Shown piece after piece: positions 1-11,205 of a stretch of 64,000 bases of DNA; positions within the stretch are counted from its first letter, which is position 1, and each line of letters begins with the position of its first letter. The notes under the pieces are model-generated. The model was not told the origin of the DNA. It saw only the letters and a list, made by a program, of their open reading frames with translations, and did not search any database. A program made the position numbers and the translations under genes. This DNA is from Owenia fusiformis (taxonomy: Eukaryota; Annelida; Polychaeta; Sabellida; Oweniidae), in contig CAIIXF020000006.1 of the NCBI GenBank assembly GCA_903813345.2, positions 9,412,989 through 9,476,988 of the forward strand, in the 5' to 3' direction.

Positions 1-920
1 CCACTGAATATTCTAGCTATTTTGTGAATAAATTAAAACTGTTTTCAACAAATAACATCCTTCTACAAGTGGTCCTTTCTTGGATCATCTTCAAATTGCA
101 ATTGGTACACAATAGATCAGAATCACTTCTGCACTCTGCAAACTAGTTACACAAATGGTCTGTTCCGGTAACAAAATGTTAGAACCTCAGGATCTCCATA
201 ATATCAGAAATATCACTGGGTGTTATTGTACAGATAACACAATAATCGATGGATAAATTCCAATACTGGACAGATTACTTATATGTCCAATAAACATTGA
301 ATTTACATGAGAGAATGTTGTCCATTTCCAAGAAAAGCTTTGAACAATTGATTATTCTAAGTAAAGGGTGAACCCCATTGTCAAGCTAGCACTATCAATT
401 AACACAATTTATCCAACAGGCATGATACAATTTAGAACAGGTTCTAGTTAGCCGTATATTTATTATAATATTTTTGTAATCAATTTATTTATGTAATAGA
501 AATATAAAATTAGGTACGGAATTCGACAAGGTTAAATAATATTCATATCAAACTAAATTTTAATAATTTCTGTTGAAACATTATCTCAATAATATATGAG
601 ATATAATTGGATGGCTGTAATAAACAAGTGAAGTAGATAAGGGTCCATAGTATTGAAGCAAGGCTAATTATTCTACTTTTTCAAATACGAAAATTCCTAT
701 TTTTGTTTACTTAATTTAGGTCTACTCTGACGAAAAAATGTGCAAATACCATATTTGCATGATTAATCTTGTCTAGAGCCAATATTGTCCAAAAATTCTT
801 ACACCTGAATAATATCCTTATCCAGGCTTGTAGAATGATGCGTAAAACCTCATTCTTAATTTGCTCGAACCTATTTTGCTTTGGGAATTTTGTCTCACTG
901 TATGTATACTGTAGATTGGG
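1..920. other. AT-rich non-coding DNA, nothing recognised
   Basis: No exon, tandem repeat or inverted repeat could be supported here. It is probably intron or 5' flank of the GPSM2 gene, because the first GPSM2 exon in the window (15889) is clearly not the first exon of the gene. Confidence 0.5.
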
Positions 921-924
921 TTAA

Positions 925-1566
925 TTTGGCGCTACTTAATTTGGCGATTTTGCCATTTTTGGCGGCTATTTAATTTGGCGGATATGCTGTTTGCGAATTA
1001 TCATCTAAATGGGCATCGGTTTTGGCTATGTTCATTTTTTCTTTTTGGAAAAACTAAACCAGAAGTGACCTAAATACACTGGACGAAATACCCTAGATAA
1101 TTCCCGGGGATTCATTCTAAAGGACGATTCTCGGTTTGGAGAACAGTCTCCTGGGCTAATAATTTTTTTCATGAAAAATATAGAAATATTACCCAAATTA
1201 AACTATGAATATTCAAAACAAGACATTTGAATCTACAAGATGTAAAAATAACAAATTGGTCTGAAGCAGGGAAAACGCTCAATTAGACCGATTCAATAAA
1301 ATACAAGTCTCGATTTGGGGAAAGAAGTTCATCAGTGTACTGCGCTAATATTTTTTTGAGAAAAATCTAGAAATATTACCCAAATTAAATTATGACTATT
1401 CAAAAGAAGACATTCAAATCTATATTATGTAAAAAAATCAAATTTGTCTGAAGCAGGGATAATGCTCATTTAGATTGATGAACTTCTCCAAACCGAGAAT
1501 CGTCCTTTTGGTGAAGATTTATATTGGCGAATTTTTCAAATTCGCCAAATTAAAGCGGGCGCCAAA
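925..1566. mobile_element. TTAA-flanked DNA element with TIRs
   Basis: The segment begins TTTGGCGC and ends GCGCCAAA, with TTAA directly outside each end (921-924 and 1567-1570). The motif aatttggcg recurs twice in each terminal region in opposite orientation. TTAA target duplications are known for piggyBac and Kolobok superfamilies. No transposase is present, so it is non-autonomous. Inside are two diverged direct copies of a segment of about 140 bp (about 1165-1300 and 1348-1490), each containing tagaaatattacccaaatta and a tctgaagcaggga-like core. Confidence 0.7.
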
Positions 1567-1570
1567 TTAA

Positions 1571-2300
1571 CTCATGTTATGTGTAATTTGGCCAAAAATA
1601 CATTTTCGTCAAAAGTCTGTGGAAAATCTTGGCGAGCACAGTGTCTCTTTTCTGATTATATTATTATTGTTTGATTGTTAGCTCACATGGTGTGCTTTTG
1701 CAATCACTCACTTGTTTTTTGTTAGTGATGACATATATATATAAGATCTGGCCTGCATTTTTATAATTAATTGTTGGCATTCGGCATCTCTACAGTTAAT
1801 TTTACATTTACAAAAACTTATCAGGTGGCTGCTATATCTCATGTTTATTTGCTATTATATTATATTATTTGTGTTTATTTGCTCCTCTATAATGCTGAAA
1901 GGCAATCGAGGAGTTCTTGTGTAAAATATTTTACTGATATAAATAAATAAAGTAATGAATAAAAAATAAAAAAAAACAATCTCATGTTAATGCCCATTTT
2001 CATGTTGCCCATTGTGTTTTCTGATTGAAATGGGATCTTTGGGACCTGACAAATTTAAAGGTTACTACTAGGCCTAATGCTCAATTACTTGTATTACATG
2101 AATGTTATATTGGCTACCATTATTGACCTAACATTGTCTCCCAATACAAGTAGAGACTGTTCAAATCCAGGGTATATTTCCTGTAATGTATACTGAAGTA
2201 TATGTAAAACCTCTATTGGGAATCTCTCAAATCTATAATTCTGTTCAATGGCAGTAACTTGACCAGCATTTAAGCAAGTAGGTACTGCGTCAAGTAGATT
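1571..2300. other. Non-coding; possible retroposon tail near 1930-1975
   Basis: No gene seen. At about 1930-1975 the sequence becomes a simple A-rich run with gatataaataaataaa followed by more A runs, the kind of tail left by truncated non-LTR retrotransposons. The body of such an element was not recognised, so this is only suggestive. Confidence 0.3.
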
Positions 2301-2447
2301 GGCTTATACCTAGAACATAGGCTTATACCTAGAACATAGGTTTGCACTTAGAACATAGGCTTGCACTTAGAACATAGGCTTGCACTTAGAACGTAGCCTT
2401 GCACTAAGAACATAGGCTTGAACTTAGAATATACTGTAGGCTTGCAC
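2301..2447. repeat. 19-bp minisatellite
   Basis: About 7.5 tandem copies of a 19-bp unit close to cttagaacataggcttgca. The first units have tatac instead of tgcac, and the last is interrupted by a short insertion (atactgt). Non-coding. Confidence 0.85.
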
Positions 2448-3512
2448 ATAATTGAATATCTATTTACACCTACAATTATTTGAAAATGAAATTATAGATG
2501 GATATGCATTTATAATGTATTGTAAACAACTTTACAATATTGTGATTATTGAATTTTGCAACTTCTTATTGAAAATTTTTGGAGAGAACACTAAATATTA
2601 TGATATATATAATATATATTATATATAAAATATATATAAATAAGATATCTGTAATAGTCAGATAATGGTTATAATTGATCTGAAGCATTCTGCATGATAG
2701 AATCAATCTAAATATATTCATATTTAGCCACAATATTGATAGAAAATGTTCAGTAATTAAAAGAGAGCGGCACATTTTCTAAATGTCCTATTTATTGTTT
2801 CATAGCGCACAGTCTATTTCTAAACTAGTGAAGACGAAGCTATCTTTTAAGAAGTGAAAACGAACAAATGCAAAAGGTAATTTATTATCTCCCTTAAAGT
2901 ATGATAACTCATAGAGTACAGGTATAATATGTTCTGTTTTCTGAATAGATAGAATAGTACCATGCTTTCGATAGTAATATTCCAATGGGAGTTTTTCATT
3001 TCATTATATTATTTGTTAGCTGCAAAAACAACTGTGCAAAATGATATTTGATTGATCATCTCATTTGTCTTTGTCTACAGATGGAATATTGTAGGTCCCG
3101 TGGGTCTGTTCATAACATAAGGTTCATATAAAATCATCCCTTTGATTGACCTGAACAATGAGTTACACAAACTAATAAGTTATTGGATCAAATCTAAATG
3201 GACTTGGAGGATTTATCGACAACATACTTTGTGATTGGTTCTTATGATGTGACATCATAGCTTATGAATATTCAGAGGTTGAATCAAGTAGTGCTAAGGA
3301 GTCACTCTTTATTATTATGGTGTTGAAATTTTGTTTCTTGCAATAAATGAATATTCAGGAATAGGAAGATTAGTTTCTATATAATGTTGATAATTGTCTT
3401 TTAGGATGTTCTGTAATTCTCATTTTTGGCATACATGTTGAGCCTTTAAAGGGACTCATACAATTAGCTACGTTGACCAAAGTGTTTACATTTTCGGATT
3501 AGAAGGGTTTAT
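2448..3512. other. Non-coding, AT-rich
   Basis: Contains an AT-rich simple repeat (about 2600-2643, alternating ta runs) and no supported gene. Short open frames here have no recognisable motif. The sequence tttaaagggactcatacaat near 3449 resembles the start of many TTAA-type DNA transposons, but I could not find a matching opposite terminus. Confidence 0.4.
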
Positions 3513-4082
3513 TTGTTTTTAAGGGGTGTTTGCATTGAAGATTTCGTGCAGTACAAAATAATTCTCAGTTTTCCTTATAATGCTTGCGCTGCCCCGTTGT
3601 TTTCGTATTCCAAAATAACCAATATAATCACTATTGATAGGTGGATTTTTTTGTTGAATACCTTATTATGTTATTCTAAAGTTATTAAACTATGTATTGA
3701 ACTGAATGAGAATGTATGTATTTTTACAAACCATTATGTATATGGACACTCTCTTACAATATGGTCTGTGAACATTGCTACCTTGAAATGTGTGGGGCAG
3801 ATATCGGTCGTTCCCAGGCTTGGTTTGGACAATGAAAATAACCCATCAGATAGGAATCGCATCAAGAGAAAAAAGCTGTATAAACGTTTCTGGTCATTGA
3901 TGGAAAACTTAGGAGCGTGGCGAAGACCAGAATACGTCGCGAAGAAAACGGCGATGACACCTGGACACAGGAATCATCCGAATGTAATTTTCCTAAGACA
4001 GATAATGCCTGATTGCATTACAAAGGTACATCGACTTTTCGGATTATCATCTTTGGAAAATTCACATAATTTACACTGTTAA
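3513..4082 (+). CDS. Unrecognised ORF, C-terminal half looks protein-like
   Basis: An open frame of 189 codons. The first 100 residues have low-quality, AT-driven composition. From about residue 105 it reads like real protein: a basic stretch SDRNRIKRKKLYKRFW, then WRRPEYVAKK, then a segment containing LRQIMPDCI. This may be an exon that starts part-way into the frame (a plausible acceptor was not fixed). It lies 0.5 kb from, and convergent with, the transposase pseudogene at 4581-6159, so it may be a second gene of the same transposon. No function is assigned. Translation of an unrelated intron frame remains possible. Confidence 0.35.
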   Translation: MFLRGVCIEDFVQYKIILSFPYNACAAPLFSYSKITNIITIDRWIFLLNTLLCYSKVIKLCIELNENVCIFTNHYVYGHSLTIWSVNIATLKCVGQISVVPRLGLDNENNPSDRNRIKRKKLYKRFWSLMENLGAWRRPEYVAKKTAMTPGHRNHPNVIFLRQIMPDCITKVHRLFGLSSLENSHNLHC

Positions 4083-4580
4083 AATAGATATGTTACGACA
4101 GATTTATACATTTATGTGTCTCTCAGATTATCGGCAAATGGACGTTCATCATTTTGGTACTGGTTAGAGGGCCGCACATACACGTAACATGTAAATGTGG
4201 AGGGGGTGCCATATCAAGGTCACAAATGGCAGTGAAGAACTGGGGATGCATATACAATATAAATAAACATTGACAAAGCTATAATTATTTATTTCTATTC
4301 AATTCAGAAAAGGTTTTGTTCATATTGTGAATAAAATATTGAAGTTGTATTACCAAAAATAAACATAAGACTCTGCTATTGTGCCTGTGAAACATATAAC
4401 ACTACATACAATTTTTGAATGTATTTCTGGGTACATAATATTGTATTTTTGTAATCTAAACCAGATACAAAGTACCCAGTCAAACAAACATATATATCAC
4501 AGTTAATAAAAACATTTTTATCTATGTTCAACCTATTTATATTGTCTCTGGACGTTTGTTTACGAATAAAAACAATTTAT
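4083..4580. other. Spacer between two convergent ORFs
   Basis: AT-rich, non-coding. It contains AATAAA-type hexamers on both strands that could serve as poly(A) signals for the two flanking convergent frames. Nothing else seen. Confidence 0.4.
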
Positions 4581-6159
4581 CTATGCTTCCAGGTAACTAA
4601 TCCAAATCTTTTCCAAATACTGAAATGTTTTCTTTGATTGATATTTTCGCCCACTGTTTTCTCTTGGAGTTCCCTCGTTTTGAGGAACAACCGCTCTCTT
4701 GAATGGTCGATTAACATTTTCATTCCAATGCAAAATAAATAAATCAACCCTGACTTGAAATGACGTATCACCAAAGGAATGCCTTTTGGGCAGAAAAGAA
4801 CGCAAAGCATTGTTTGCCGCTTCAACGTAACTTGTGCTAAGTCCTTCTAGTACGAGATGCGGATTTTTGTATATTGAAGTGTCATGGACAAATTTCGATA
4901 AGAGGTCAATTGCAATTGGATCAGTAAGTAGCACACGAGATGGGGCATATCTTGGGTTTCTTACACAATGGCTCGTAAGCCTGCAACTTTCGTGGTATCC
5001 TTGGTAATGTGACACGATCGCATCTAGACTGTCTCGTAGTAGAGTCTCATCATTTCCTGAGTGCATGATGGAGTACCATATGTGATTTTAAATTCCATCA
5101 TATTTATCAAATAGCTGACCATGCCAACATATATTTTCAGTTTTCTTTGTCCCTTTCGAAATTTTTTTGAAAGATGACATAACATTTTTAATCACATGCC
5201 AAACGTCTTTTTGTTCCTTTACTTCTGGAAAATCGTCTTTTACGACCTTGCTCACGCTATTGTTAGAATCGTGCACGATGCAACGAACTTTAATTCCTTC
5301 CTGTTTGAAATCATTTAGAATTTCCTTTGTTGCAATCGTTTCATGTCGTTGGACAGAACTGTCATCGTGATTTGTTGATTTCACCTTATCTGCCAATACA
5401 GTATGCGTTTCGTTGCAAAGGCCAAATGTTATACTCCTCTTGGCATTGCGGAATGCAGAAAAACACGCATCGGTTTCCATGGTTATCCCAGACACCCCAC
5501 TGCCTGCTAAACTATTTTGTATCGCTCTTTCTTTAGACGCTTTGGCTTCGTTGGATATAATCGTAGATAAACGATTGCACGTTTCATTATAAACACGCTC
5601 GTTCGTGCTTCCTAATGTAGTAGCATTTAAAAATCTGGTGAATGGAGTATACATAAGTCCACTACAAACTACACCACAAGCCATTTTCTCGTTCACGAAA
5701 AATTTTGACCAACCTTCGATATAAGGCGATGACTTCCATAAAAATGTGTGCTTGCCATTTGAAATTGTGAATGTGGCCACAAAGTTCGCAAAATCTTCCA
5801 ATCTAGTAACGATGGCAGTTCTACTAAAATGGCAGCGTTGACCCAGGCTGTACACGGCACCAACGAGCGAATTGATGGACGACTCACACGTAACAAATAA
5901 GCGTTCACATTTACTTTGTTCCTTGGTAATGTTCACAAAACTGTTGTAGTGGAAATTGGCATCAGGAACAGCTTCATTACCAGTATCTGTGCATTTTACA
6001 GCCAGGGATAAGAAATAGTACATAACTTTCACAATCGTAGACAAATCTGGACGCTTTTTGCGGAAGCCATTCCATTGCTCGTTGAAGTTGTCCTTCTCCT
6101 CCTTACTGTTGAATGAGAGTTCGATAAACTTCTTGAACTTTTTATTCTTTGCAGCCATA
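4581..6159 (-). pseudogene. Transposase-like gene with one in-frame stop
   Basis: Reads 5'-3' on the minus strand from ATG 6156-6158 (MAAKNKKFKKF) to TAG 4581-4583. The frame is broken once, by a TAA at 5088-5090, and continues without shift as NHIWYSIMHSGNDE, so the two open frames are one protein of about 525 residues with a nonsense mutation. The motifs METDACFSAF, IVHDSNNS and KDVWHVIKNV, followed by HIWYSI, match the layout of DDE-type transposase-like proteins that are common and unnamed in marine invertebrate genomes (D near residue 230, D near 300, then WHxxKN). ATG 6156 is preferred over the upstream in-frame ATG because a 3' splice site (tttcttttcag) ends one base before it. An upstream non-coding exon and promoter may lie at 7349-7442. 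The superfamily is uncertain. Confidence 0.65.
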
Positions 6160-6247
6160 CTGAAAAGAAACATATAACAACATATAGTTTAGATAATATT
6201 TACAGCGAGAACAAACAACTGCAATTGTGATTGTTTTCCTCTTATAT

Positions 6248-6674
6248 CACGGGGTGCCAACTATGACGTAAAACGACCGTTAATTTGAATTTTAGACCTA
6301 CCCGATGTTCGAAAATCAAGGATTGTGAGTCTCATACTGCCCGATTTTCTTCAAATTTGTTTTATACAAAGCACAACAAAAATGCCTTTCTGTTGGTACA
6401 TTATTTTGTTATACAGAGTCTCTCGTTTTAGCGACGTCTTGGTCCCCAGCTTTGAGAAGCGTTTCTCTCAGCTGGGGATCAAAATGCCGCAAAAACGAGA
6501 GACTCTGTACAATAAGACAATGTATCGGCAGAAAGGCATTTTTGTTTTGCTTTGTATAAAACAAATTTGAAGAAAATCGGTGCAGTATGACACTCACAAT
6601 CCTTGATTTTCGAACATCGGGTAGGTCTAAAATTCAAATTAATGGTCGTTTTACGTCATAGTTGGCACCCCGTG
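6248..6674. mobile_element. Palindromic MITE, copy 1 (CACGGGGT ends)
   Basis: A nearly perfect inverted repeat over its whole 427 bp, beginning cacggggtgccaactatgac and ending with its complement. The fold centre lies in the ggtccccagc / gctggggatc arms near 6440-6480. It is flanked by tatat on both sides. A diverged relative lies at 46840-47245. It sits in the proposed intron of the minus-strand transposase gene. No coding capacity; the open frames on both strands are by-products of the palindrome. Confidence 0.85.
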
Positions 6675-7348
6675 TATATATTGATGCTTCTCTGACATGT
6701 TTTTTCGCTTTGCTCATTCGTAATAAAATGGATATCACTCAAAATGATCATACAATATTGCATTTTGGTCCTTCAATCGTATTGCTAGCTTATTTATAGG
6801 TTTCACTGAATCACAAAAAGTAATTTGATATGACCCATCCCAGGGACAGATCCAGAAATCAAAAAGGGAGAGGGGGGCAATACAACTTAGCATCCCTAAA
6901 TGCCCTAGAAATACCTAGAAATGCCCCAATAATTGTGGCCCTAAAGCACTTTAGCCCAGATCCGCCATTACATCATTTGATCTCAATGAAAGAATGCTGA
7001 GGAGTGAACCGAGCAAAACATAAATCAGTATTTGTAAACAACAGATAATAAGAGAATAATCAACAAAATTAAAACATTTAGATATCTTGAGCAGTTGTAC
7101 AGTTCGCCACTCTGCAATACACATTGTACATATGCCAAGGATCAGTAAGTCGTACACATGTACTTATCATTACGTGAGCAATCATCCACAACACGTTGAT
7201 ATTTTATATGTATCGGCCTGATAAATAATGCAGTGGAAGTTTTCAATGTTTATCCAAAATATATACCCAACACTATATCAATACATAAAAATATACCTTA
7301 CGAGTTACATCTTGAATAATTATTTGCAATATAAAATATGTTACTTAC
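6675..7348. other. Non-coding; proposed intron of transposase gene
   Basis: Between the palindromic MITE and the proposed 5' splice site at 7343-7348 (minus). Near 6838 a stretch reading cccagggacagatccagaaa followed by a G run looks like the end of another transposon, but no partner end was found. Confidence 0.35.
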
Positions 7349-7410
7349 CTAGATTTGTAAACATGCGAATTTATGTTTAGCACACTGTTTCGACCGTCCT
7401 CTCACACCTA
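7349..7410 (-). other. Possible non-coding first exon of transposase gene
   Basis: On the minus strand the sequence CAAATCTAG is followed by a consensus 5' splice site GTAAGT (plus 7343-7348). About 30 nt downstream of a TATA box is where transcription would begin, which places the exon at roughly 7410-7349. It would splice to the acceptor at 6160-6162, one base before the transposase ATG. The upper boundary is inferred from TATA spacing. Confidence 0.35.
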
Positions 7411-7434
7411 TCTGAACCAAACTTTGGTTGGCCC

Positions 7435-7442
7435 TATTTATA
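7435..7442 (-). promoter_or_regulatory. TATA box (TATAAATA)
   Basis: CTATAAATAG on the minus strand, correctly oriented and spaced for a start site near 7405-7410, with a consensus donor 60 bp further on. It is the best candidate promoter for the decayed transposase gene. Confidence 0.35.
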
Positions 7443-7596
7443 GTCCCCGAGTACGGACAATCGCGCACTCTATATAGATTACCACACACTTTAAGTTTAG
7501 AATCATCAACTTGTCCATGTATCAAAAGTCTTCATCAATGTTTATATCTATTTATGATGGGCTATAGTAACTATTCGAATGAATGAGTTTGATATA
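7443..7596. other. Short spacer before mariner-like element
   Basis: No feature apart from the TA dinucleotide (7595-7596) used as target site by the next element. Confidence 0.4.
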
Positions 7597-8084
7597 CGAG
7601 GGGTGATCAATGGACGCTTTTTTACACAGATGCTTTTTATAGACCAATCCCTTCGATTTTCTTACCAGTGATACATCATTCAATTATCTATCAACTCTGA
7701 AGATTTGAAGACAAAATATATAATATATGTGGATATATCCTCATTTCTGTGAAGGAGGTACGGGTACCCCGGGACCGACATTTACGTCACATATTCTGAA
7801 GCTATTTTAGCTTGTTTAACATGCAATGCAGTTGAATGCAGGCTGAACAAAACAAACCATTAGGGTCATGAATTACCCCATTTTGTTATGCCATAGTTGA
7901 TTTTGAATATTTTATCATCACTATGTGGTATTCATGCCACATTCATTCCACAGGGCCCTCTACATAAGGTCCCATCAAGTGCTGCGTGTACACGATTCCT
8001 CATCCTCTTAACTCAATATTGTGAGACAAGGCTGAATCTATTCTCCGACATGGTAGCAAGATACAGTTGCATGGGTTGTTTTAT

Positions 8085-8348
8085 TTAATCAATGATAATA
8101 AACCTGAGTCCTTTCTCTATAGAAATAAGTAGTATAGAAATAAACAAGTCACATGTGAGCAGATGTGGACAATATAGTGCATTAGCCAAGGGCTCAATTT
8201 TGAGGTCCAGGGATTTTGTTTTCTGAACATTTTGAGATCTGTGGGCAGGTGCATTGTCCATATGGAGTAGGGTGTTCCCCTCTCTCCTCACCCCTTTCTT
8301 CCACAATGCTTTCTCAAATTGACCTACATTACCCCTTCCATACAACAC
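8085..8348 (-). pseudogene. Mariner transposase fragment
   Basis: An 87-codon frame inside the mariner-like element. It contains LLHMDNAPAHRSQNV, matching the second catalytic aspartate region of mariner transposases (family form HDNAPAH, followed by a segment ending in DFFLF; here diverged to CDLFIS). The N-terminal DNA-binding domain, first catalytic aspartate and C-terminus are not recognisable in this 1.7-kb element, so it is a dead remnant. Confidence 0.75.
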
Positions 8349-8694
8349 TCTGACATTACAATACTTTCTGTTTATGTGTTACTAGTCAGCAAAAAATTTC
8401 AAACAATACAACACTTCTTGCATATAAAAAGTTCAAATCTAACTCAAAGGACCTTATACACCCTCCATTGGGATCTCACCATGGGAAAAAAATAATTCAT
8501 CTGATTTTTCAAAATGAGTATTCTGCTTCAATTATTACATTTATATGCACACTAGTATCTTGTTGACCTATATTCAGCACTGTATTGATGTATAGGCCAC
8601 TTATTAGGGTCATAATTCAATCATGAAGTGTAGAGGCATAGATTCCAAACCAGGAAGTATTTTTGTGTCTGTAAAATCTTTTAATTTTAAGTAT

Positions 8695-8791
8695 GACCTG
8701 AATCGATTGCAAACTTCATATTTGCACATTTGATGAGATAAACCATTTGTGTCGTATTGTGAAATTATTAAATTTGCAATCGATTCAGGTC
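8695..8791. repeat. Perfect 19-bp inverted repeat with 59-bp loop
   Basis: gacctgaatcgattgcaaa (8695-8713) recurs as its exact complement at 8773-8791. It lies inside the mariner-like element, outside the transposase remnant, and could be a small nested element. Confidence 0.75.
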
Positions 8792-9290
8792 ATAGTGTAT
8801 TTTTGGTATTTCTGTGATAATCAATGGAAACCAATGGCCTCTATTGGGATCTGCTGATATCCTCATGTTTAGTCAATGGTGCACAGCCCCATGTAGGTCA
8901 ATACAACCTTACTGAACGAAATGATCCCTATCTCAGCTTATGTGTGTCCGAGCACTTTAATATTTTCCAAAGTATTATATGACATTTTATTCTTCATGTT
9001 ACACCTACGATTGATTCAATTTGACCATAGGGATATTTGCCAATAATTGCACCTTGTCCTTTACCAAACTGGCTAAAAATTGAATATGTGACGTAAATGT
9101 CGGTCCAGGGGTACCTGTACCTCCTTCACAGAAATAAGGATATATCAACATGTATTATATATTTTGTCTTCAAATCTTCAGAATTGATAGATAATTGAAT
9201 GATGTATCACTGGTAGGAAAATCAAAGGGATTGGTCAATAAAAAGTATCTGTCTAAAAAAGCGTCCATTACTTATTGATCACCCCTCGTA

Positions 9291-9758
9291 GATATAGTCA
9301 AGCCCTCCATTTATCTTTCCATCAGGCTATTAATTCAGGGGATCCATGCTGGATGTGTATTGTGTACCATTGGCCCCTGCTCCAATTTTTGCCAAGAAAA
9401 TATTTGTCTGTCATATGTCATCTCATCCTCCGAACACAGAGCTCCAAACATGAACCACTATGTTCCTTCCTTCTGAGAAGAAGGATAGTATGAGTTTGGA
9501 GGCCTTTCTCCGGAGGATGATGTTCGTTATGTCTGCACATAACAACATAACAAGTCCTAGCTGCCATCATGACTGCAGTCAGAGGTCCTAATTGAAATAC
9601 AGTAAAGCAAATCAAACCCTCACCTCATCAATCTTTCTATGTTATGGATCAGGTTAACATTATTCCTTCCAATAGTTTGATTTTACACCTTTAGAAATCA
9701 ACTTCCTATATTTAATGTAGCTGGCCCTAAAGTCAGGATATGTCAGTTTGTCTATGTA
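9291..9758. other. Non-coding, nothing recognised
   Basis: Short open frames on both strands around 9275-9615 have no family motif. A small inverted stretch (aaggatagtatgagtttgga region) could be another MITE end. Confidence 0.35.
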
Positions 9759-10401
9759 CAGGGTGTCCCGAAAGTATGGGGCCCCCCCTAGGCAGACATA
9801 TACCAGTGTCGTCATAGTATGTGTCATATATCATTTTAAAGCTTATCCAAAGTTACATTGATTTGCCAAGTATCATGGTTCAACTCTAAAATATGAAAAA
9901 GTTACAGGCATTTCAAAATTTAGTGTTTGGTAAAAATTAAGTTCAATTTTACACCAAATCACTAGTCAATATGTCCTCCCGGGCCATCTTAACAGCAGCA
10001 ATTCTTTTCGGGTCGGATGGATATTGAGTTGGAAAAAGAGAACGGTGACGGTAGAAACTCAAAGGAAACTCTTCTAAAGTCCCTTAACAGGTGTTAAGAG
10101 GGTTATAAGATTCCGCACCCCTATTTGAAGGGCTTTTAAGGTCATATCTGAAAATAATTGCTGCTGTTAACATGGCCAAGGGGGGACACATTGACTAGTA
10201 ATGTGGTGTAAAATTGAACTTTATTTTGACAAAACACTAACTTTTAAAATAACTGTAACTTTTTCCCATTTGGGAGTTAAACCATGATACTTGGCAAATC
10301 AATGTAACTTTGGATAAGCTTTAAAATGATATATGACACATGGTATGAAGACACTGGTATATGTCTGCCTAGGGGGGGCCCCATACTTTCGGGACACCCT
10401 G
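9759..10401. mobile_element. Long-TIR MITE (CAGGGTGTCCC ends)
   Basis: Starts cagggtgtcccgaaagtatg and ends with the complement. TA is directly outside both ends (9757-9758, 10402-10403). The two arms match over most of the 643 bp and meet in a central hairpin (cccttaacaggtgttaag near 10081). No coding capacity. The CAGGGTG terminus and TA target are typical of mariner-derived MITEs; elements at 17761, 31998, 37439 and 38851 share the terminus. Confidence 0.9.
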
Positions 10402-10516
10402 TAGTTCAAAATACAATTTAAATCTACATTTTAGATGGATCAACTCCCTTCTTTATTCTCAGAAAGCATTGCTAAACATTGCCTCTTTCAAATAAAATGG
10501 AGTTTGCATTTTTTAG

Positions 10517-10621
10517 AAGTGATGACATATTGTTATCGTTTGGTGGTTGGTGGGTGGCATTCAGTGGTCGGTTTCTGTAACAAATGGCAGGTTGTAACAT
10601 TTTGCATGTAAATGTCTTGTT
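10517..10621. repeat. Diverged dispersed repeat, copy 1
   Basis: Shares aagtg.tgacatatt at one end and tgtaacaaatggcaggttgt followed by aacattttgcat at the other with segments at 11091 and 13958. Not tandem, not coding. Probably an old SINE- or MITE-like family. Confidence 0.45.
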
Positions 10622-10622
10622 C

Positions 10623-11090
10623 GTAAATAGTTTAAGAGGCACTGTCAATTAGCAAGGATAATTAAATTTTAGTAGAATGTGTTAATCATGTTTTTATTAT
10701 TATCTAGTATACCAATTCTCAGATTCGGATTCTACTTATATAAAATGTATTTTGTTGACAAACAGCTAGATATTTTGTAAAATCCATTCAGTATTAATCT
10801 GGAGATTGAAAACCAGAAATGTTGCGAACATGAAATATCTTATATAAAAATATATAATGTATGTTTAGAAAAAATCCACAGAGGAAAATATTGAATCTAT
10901 AACTGATTGAAGCTTTGTTTAATTTGTAGGCATCCATTGACATATTGTCTTTGTTCCTTGTGTTTTATGGTATAAAATCAGTGAATATAGTGACATATTA
11001 AAGAAGCCAAGAAAGGTCAGTTCTGTCATGTTTATAAGAACATTGATGACAGTTATCCTTTTGACTTCTACATTCTTTGATAGTTTTTAT
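10623..11090. other. Non-coding, nothing recognised
   Basis: AT-rich presumed intron. Confidence 0.4.
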
Positions 11091-11205
11091 AAGTGGTGAC
11101 ATATTATAATCTCCAACTTTTTTGTGAACAGTGTTTGGCAGTTGGCGATATAGCATTTGTAGTAAATAGCAGGTGGTGACATTTTACATAACATTCATTT
11201 CATAA
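11091..11205. repeat. Diverged dispersed repeat, copy 2
   Basis: aagtggtgacatattataat at the start and aaatagcaggtggtgacatt near the end align with copy 1 with similar internal spacing. Confidence 0.45.

Larger units (their letters stand above)
7597..9288. mobile_element. Mariner-like element with ~200-bp TIRs, inactive
   Basis: Starts cgaggggtgatcaa and ends ttgatcacccctcg, with TA on both sides (7595-7596, 9289-9290). The inverted repeats extend about 200 bp (to near 7800 and from near 9066), including gacatttacgtcacatattc and its complement. The interior carries a degenerate transposase fragment on the minus strand (8085-8348) and a hairpin (8695-8791). The TA target, TIRs and the DNAPAH motif place it in Tc1/mariner. 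Confidence 0.9.

Noticed and set aside
6325-6597. Overlapping plus and minus ORFs
   Set aside because: By-products of the palindromic MITE at 6248-6674.
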